Translations under genes and position numbers: made by a program
Part shown: piece by piece, positions 60,137-64,000 of the stretch
Layout of the letters: every line of letters begins with the position of its first letter
Position numbering within the stretch: the stretch's first letter is position 1
Origin: an uncultured Agrobacterium sp.
GTDB lineage: Bacteria; Pseudomonadota; Alphaproteobacteria; Rhizobiales; Rhizobiaceae
Direction: 5' to 3'
DNA length: 64,000 bases
Assembly: GCA_913777615.1 (NCBI GenBank)
Contig: CAJYTK010000006.1
Span: 176,252 to 240,251 of the forward strand
Notes under the pieces: generated by a model
Told to the model about the DNA's origin: nothing
Database searches by the model: none
The model's input: the letters and a program-made list of their open reading frames with translations, nothing else

Positions 60137-60477
60137 TTTTTGAAAGTCCAGCCGCGCTTTCGCAGCCAGACGTCAAGTGCGCTGCGGCCGATCGATACGG
60201 CTTTGTCCTCACGCAATCGCAGAACCATCTCGTTGAGCGTGATATCCTTTTCCTCTTCGATCATGCCGATGATGAACTCCTCGTGAGCATCGAGGCGTGA
60301 GCCACCGCGCCGGCCCTGCCTCAAAGGCGTCAACTGACCCGCCCGCGCGCTGGCGATCCAGGCGATGGCCGTTGAAATGCCAATTCCAAATCTGGCCGCC
60401 GCTGATCGCGCTGACATGCCATCACGTGACACAGCCAGAACGCGGCTACGCAGATCATCACTGAAAGCTCGGGTCAT
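60094..60477 (-). CDS. IS630 transposase, first frame (copy 2)
   Basis: 128 codons giving the DNA-binding region ('[20 protein letters not shown]', '[20 protein letters not shown]'). ATG 60477 is preferred over one 28 codons upstream, which lies in the IR side. It ends after the A7 run at 60141-60135, where the -1 shift leads into the catalytic frame. Confidence 0.85.
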   Translation of the reverse strand: MTRAFSDDLRSRVLAVSRDGMSARSAAARFGIGISTAIAWIASARAGQLTPLRQGRRGGSRLDAHEEFIIGMIEEEKDITLNEMVLRLREDKAVSIGRSALDVWLRKRGWTFKKRPHMHWSRSVLTS

Positions 60478-61624
60478 ATTGCCTCCGACAAAATCAACAG
60501 CCGGGGCAATGGAATCAGAATTCGGAAGCCAAGGAAATCCCAAATGCGATTCCGCGTTCAATGGACGCGCTCTAGGTCAGCGCTCGCTCGACGCCGCTTG
60601 GACGGCTGATTTCCCTCCAGAGGGTCGATTTACGCCCGCGAACATCAAGGGACGCAAGTATTGGTATTTCGACATCCCGGATGGACACGGTGGTACGAAA
60701 CGTCGTTATGTTGGTCCTGCTGACGATCCGGATATAGCCCAGCGCGTATCTGATCATAAGCGAGACAAGGACGATCTACGCGCTCGCAGGCGCTTGGTAA
60801 ACACCCTGACCCGTGAAGGCGGGATGATATCCCCCGACGCAATGTCAGGCGATATCGTTGAAGCTTTAGCCAACGGGGGTCTCTTTCGACTTCGTGGCGT
60901 TCTCATCGGTACGGTGGCCTTTCAATGCTATTCAGGGCTGCTGGGCGTGCGCCTTCCCATGGCCGCGATACTGACCGGCGATGCGCACATCGCTCAGGAT
61001 TATGCCATCAGTCGAGAGGTTGAGGATAGTCTGCCTCCGATCGTAAAACTGCTGCAGGACGTCGACGCCAGTTTCCGGCCCGTTCCACATAGATCGGGAT
61101 CAGCGGCTTCGTCCGCATTTCAAAATGCTGGCGGCTACAGGGTGGAATTTTTGACATCGAACCGCGGCTCGGACGACTACATCGATCAGCCGGCGAAGAT
61201 GCCCGCCCTTGGCGGCGCCAGCGCGGATCCACTACGCTTTCTCGATTTTCTTATCAGGGAACCCGTAAGGACAATACTTCTCCACCGAAGCGGCATCCCA
61301 GTCGTTGTCCCCGATACAACTAGATATGCGGTCCACAAGCTCATAGTCGCCAGCCGCCGCCAAACTGACGGGCAGGGGCCAGCGAAGCGTGAGAAGGACC
61401 TTCGCCAAGCCGCGCTGCTTTTTGAAGCGCTGCAGCAGACGAGGCGATCTGCCGACTTGGCCCTCGTCTACAACGAAGCATGGGAGCGCGGGCCGGCTTG
61501 GCAACAAGCTATTCGAACCGGGGCGGGGATGCTGCCAGCACCAGATGCGGACCGGTTCAAAACGGTGCTAATCGACGGCGCAAAGAAAAACCGCGAAAAT
61601 ATTGAACTTCCATTTAGCGAATAG

Positions 61625-61835
61625 TCCGCCTTTCCATTGAACGCCAGGTTGGTGATTGCGTTCAAAGCGGCGCGCACGAATAGGGTGCCAAAAGTTCAAT
61701 TCTGTTCAAGGCGAACCCACGCCTCTTTCGAATCCATATCTCGCAGTGCAATCAGTGACAAAGCAGTTCGCTGGATCAGCGGATCTAATCACTGGAGCGC
61801 TGACGATGTTTACGGCATCGCCAGCCCACTTATGT
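61625..61835. other. Intergenic stretch between convergent genes
   Basis: About 210 bases between the nucleotidyltransferase stop codon and the end of the leftward recombinase gene. It holds motif copy G and no clear terminator. Confidence 0.45.
61692..61714 (+). repeat. Dispersed T-arm-like intergenic motif, copy G
   Basis: AAGTTCAATTCTGTTCAAGG followed by CGA. It is a diverged copy and conserves the TTC.A.TC and TCAAG parts. Confidence 0.4.
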
Positions 61836-63695
61836 TCAAGCGGCTTCCCAGACCTGGTTCAAAATCTTTGCAGCCAGTGCTGCCTTGTCTTGTGGAAGGA
61901 AGCGTCCGTAGTGCTGTTGAACCATCTCCGGGGTATCCTGAATGGCATAGCTCGCCTGTTCGTATGACCCGGTGAGCTTCAGAATGTGCGTCGCCAAAAC
62001 GTCTCGAACATTGTGCGGGCCGTGTGGCAGCAAGCCACTGATCGCTCCGCGACCGGTGTACGGGTTATAGATGCCGTAGCGTTGGATGATGAGACGCCAA
62101 GCCTCATAGAACGTCGTCTGGTTGTAGGCCGCATCAGCGCTTGAAAGTTTGACGGTTTTGACGAAGAACGTACCCGGATCGGTAGCCTTACCGAGCAGGA
62201 CTTTTCGATGACGTTCGATGTAGACGTTGATGTAGTGATAGAGGTCGAGCAGGTCGGGCAGGATCAGCCTGAATGGCTTCGATCCGAAGAACGAAGAGTT
62301 GGCATTTTTAAATGCGACTGATGGAATCAGCACTTCCCAGCCATTTTCTCTGTCACTCCACCGAATTTCTCCGCGCCGCATTTCTTCAAGACGCCTTTCA
62401 GAGGTAGGGAAATGACCGCGTGGGCAAAACAGCAGTTGCCGCAGGTTCTTTTGCCGTAGGCCGAGATGAAGTCCTAGTCGTAGCATGAGAAACGAGCGTA
62501 CGGATTCTGCAGCAGCTCTTGGATAGCGGTCTTTATCAGGCATGCGGAGAAGGATTTCATCTGTGATCTTGCGATATTCGGCAAGAGGGCTCGGTGCCTC
62601 CAGCACGCACATGATCGGCTCGAAGGGGTCTCGGTGGACCCGCATGACCCGGTGGATTTCCCTGATACGGTTTCTTGCATGGGAATGAAAGGCATCGCAG
62701 CAAGCTTGCCAATCACGCTTGGCGAGGGCGATCTCTTCCTTTGTTACCAAGCCATCTACCGGCACCACGCGCTCGATGAGTTCGGGATGCTGCCTGATCC
62801 AACCGGTTTCCTCCCGGGTGAGCGATAATGAGATGCTGAGCATGTCCGCTTCCCAGGCCGTGTAGAAGCCGCGTCGTCGCTCACGCCACTGTAGATACCA
62901 ATCCCAGACACCCGGAAAAACCAGGAGGCCGAAGGTCAACGCACCTAGCGGCACGCCTCGGCCAGCGACCTCTCCTTCAGGTGAAGCGGCGAGAGCACCG
63001 AACATCAACCCAAGATGCTCAAGCTTCTGAGATGCCGTCTCCTCGCCCCACACTCCATTGCGTTTGAAGCCCACTGCAGTCAGGGTCGCGGTCTTGAACG
63101 ACATGAGAGTAGCCATTTCGAGCGCGAGTTGAGCAGGTGCGTCGATTACCCCTGAAACCATATCGGGGTCTTCCAGCTCGTCCTTACAATCATCGACTAT
63201 CTTATGTGGTGACGTCATCGGTCTGTGAGAGCCGCCGTAGGTTACGCCAGGAAATCGGATGGCATAACGTTGTTTGGTCGCCAGCGCCTGATAACGGCGA
63301 TAGTCTGTCGCACCGGTTAGGATGACCCGCCTTACCCATTCAAGAATTTCGGCCCGCTTTTCCTCCGGCAATGAATTGAAGTCATCCGGCAGATGCCATG
63401 CCAGACGTCGACGCTCTGCAGGAGATACATCGTCACCAACATCATATCCGACCCCGGCACGAGACTGATGCGGAAGCTTTTCTTTGAAGTAACCGAATGG
63501 CAATCGGTACCGGCGTTCTATTCGATTGAGGATTTCCAAGTTTGCCACGCTGCGTGGCGCTTTCGTTCCCTTCAACCAGCTCAACAAGGTTGTTGCTTCA
63601 AGCGCATCACCGTCCCGGAATATGGCGCGATGCAAATGGTAGTAACTCTCGCCCAAGCGGTCGATATGGAACTGGAGAGCCGCCTGAAAAGACAC
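61836..63695 (-). CDS. Large tyrosine-recombinase-like protein with N-terminal HTH-like segment
   Basis: 619 residues starting at GTG 63695. The C-terminal 210 residues contain the tyrosine-recombinase tetrad in order: Arg414 ('GLRQKNLRQLL'), His561-x-x-Arg564 ('HNVRDVLATH'), His570 and the nucleophile candidate Tyr596 ('MVQQHYGRF'). Residues about 35-75 ('ATTLLSWLKGTKAPRSVANLEILNRIERRYRLPFGYFKEKL') look like a Cro/C1-type helix-turn-helix. The middle is helical and unassigned. Phage-type integrases are normally 300-450 residues, so this is an unusually long relative. A TAA lies 3 bp before the GTG, so the true start could be affected by an upstream frame change. Confidence 0.65.
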   Translation of the reverse strand: MSFQAALQFHIDRLGESYYHLHRAIFRDGDALEATTLLSWLKGTKAPRSVANLEILNRIERRYRLPFGYFKEKLPHQSRAGVGYDVGDDVSPAERRRLAWHLPDDFNSLPEEKRAEILEWVRRVILTGATDYRRYQALATKQRYAIRFPGVTYGGSHRPMTSPHKIVDDCKDELEDPDMVSGVIDAPAQLALEMATLMSFKTATLTAVGFKRNGVWGEETASQKLEHLGLMFGALAASPEGEVAGRGVPLGALTFGLLVFPGVWDWYLQWRERRRGFYTAWEADMLSISLSLTREETGWIRQHPELIERVVPVDGLVTKEEIALAKRDWQACCDAFHSHARNRIREIHRVMRVHRDPFEPIMCVLEAPSPLAEYRKITDEILLRMPDKDRYPRAAAESVRSFLMLRLGLHLGLRQKNLRQLLFCPRGHFPTSERRLEEMRRGEIRWSDRENGWEVLIPSVAFKNANSSFFGSKPFRLILPDLLDLYHYINVYIERHRKVLLGKATDPGTFFVKTVKLSSADAAYNQTTFYEAWRLIIQRYGIYNPYTGRGAISGLLPHGPHNVRDVLATHILKLTGSYEQASYAIQDTPEMVQQHYGRFLPQDKAALAAKILNQVWEAA

Positions 63696-64000
63696 CGGTT
63701 AGTCGTAACTCTCAAAGAGCGGTTCCGGGAACTCTTCGATGAGCTTGGGTTTCGGCCCGGGCTTTGATCGATAACTGGGTTTTGCAGCGTCTGAAGCTTT
63801 CTCGATTGAGAGACTTTTTGCGCGGCTGCGTGTCTTTGCTGCTCTGCGCGTGGCCGAGGGTCTTGTATGGACTTGAACTGCCCCCCATTTCGACCGGACA
63901 GTCGGCGTAAGCAGAAAGGCTCAAGCACAGGCTTGGGTATAGGCTTATGTCTAACGAGTACCGACACGTTGAATTGCTGACGGGTGATGTTCGCCGCAGG
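63696..64000. other. Window end, no gene assigned
   Basis: About 300 bases. A leftward frame in phase with the recombinase encodes a Lys/Arg-rich stretch ('SLSIEKASDAAKPSYRSKPG', then 'KLIEEFPEPLFESYD') and ends with TAA 3 bp before the recombinase GTG. It has no start codon inside the window. It may be the C-terminus of a separate upstream gene, or an N-terminal extension separated by a stop. Confidence 0.4.

Larger units (their letters stand above)
59521..60572 (-). mobile_element. IS630-family element, copy 2
   Basis: About 1.05 kb with TA at 59519-59520 and 60573-60574, and the same terminal repeat scheme as copy 1. The transposase frames are fully open once the frameshift is allowed, so it may be active. 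It lies in codon-preserving position inside the nucleotidyltransferase gene. Copies 1 and 2 are clearly related but not identical (for example GTTTCC versus GCGTCC at the left ends). Confidence 0.9.
59476..61624 (+). pseudogene. GSU2403-type nucleotidyltransferase-fold protein, split by IS630 copy 2
   Basis: The 15 codons at 59476-59520 ('MKSVDLMYQTMLAKL') and the 350 codons at 60575-61624 (beginning 'GQRSLDAAWTADFPPEGRFT') belong to one frame. Removing the IS with one TA restores a gene of 364 codons. 'IKGRKYWYFDIPDGHGGTKRRYVGPADDP', 'GGLFRLRGVLIGTVAFQCYSGLLG' and 'VEFLTSNRGSDDY' match the GSU2403/NTP_transf_8 group, relatives of MNT-type nucleotidyltransferases. The function in bacteria is not established; related folds work in toxin-antitoxin and defence pairs. 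The large tyrosine-recombinase-like gene lies on the opposite strand to the right. Confidence 0.8.

Noticed and set aside
1-64000. CRISPR arrays, rRNA genes, riboswitches
   Set aside because: No regularly spaced repeats of 25-40 bases, no rRNA-like sequence, and no recognisable aptamer core were seen by eye.

Overview
The window looks like accessory DNA from an alphaproteobacterium of the Rhizobiales, most likely Rhizobiaceae. This is inferred from gene content: dense ABC importers for peptides and sugars, LysR/GntR/GlxA regulators, a DUF4118-type sensor fragment, DUF1761 and YafY-like genes, and IS21 and IS630 elements. No rRNA, tRNA, CRISPR array or core housekeeping gene is visible, so a secondary replicon or genomic island is plausible. 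The species cannot be fixed from the sequence alone.

Layout. 1-4745: an oligopeptide-type ABC importer (two permeases and a binding protein without signal peptide) continuing without gaps into a VOC protein and a large protein that fuses a P-loop NTPase to a formylglycine-generating-enzyme-like (SUMF1) domain. 5036-5634: a RelB/ParE toxin-antitoxin pair. 5936-7188: a DUF1761 membrane protein divergent from a YafY/WYL regulator. 7647-13578: a graveyard with a frameshifted DUF1906 gene, an IS21 element whose istA has an amber codon, an orphan DUF6883-like toxin tail with a candidate immunity gene, a small cysteine-repeat exported protein, a decayed 41-codon gene, IS630 copy 1 and a DUF4118 fragment. 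14000-16060: a membrane diguanylate cyclase. 16267-21236: GlxA and LysR regulators with three short-chain dehydrogenases. 21301-22250: a frameshifted AhpD-like gene and a cupin without its 5' end.

22552-32123 is a catabolic region of unknown substrate: an NMT1/SsuA-type importer, MDR dehydrogenase, alpha/beta hydrolase, two LysR regulators, an AroE-like dehydrogenase and an FAD oxidoreductase. 32762-36969 is a small defence-like island: an Abi-like HEPN protein, a winged-helix protein with GAAC/GGTTC repeats upstream, an Abi_C protein, and two recombinase remnants fused head to head. 37335-58091 is one coherent sugar-acid module. A GntR regulator lies between a leftward unit (GldA-like dehydrogenase, SDR, GMC oxidoreductase, UxaA-type dehydratase) and a rightward unit (Fe-alcohol dehydrogenase, complete ABC sugar importer, aldo/keto reductase, FucU mutarotase, lactonase, aldehyde dehydrogenase, second ABC sugar importer, ABM-fold protein). 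The set fits oxidative, non-phosphorylating breakdown of L-fucose or a similar sugar. 58314-59115: a zeta-type toxin with a small upstream gene. 59476-61624: a GSU2403-type nucleotidyltransferase gene split in frame by IS630 copy 2. 61836-63695: a 619-residue tyrosine-recombinase-like protein with an N-terminal helix-turn-helix-like segment.

Two threads cross the window. A short motif resembling the T-arm of a tRNA (about GGTTCGATTCCCATCAAG) recurs at least eight times, only between genes, and brackets both toxin-antitoxin modules. The 7.6-13.6 kb and 59.4-61.6 kb regions are shaped by the same two mobile-element families.
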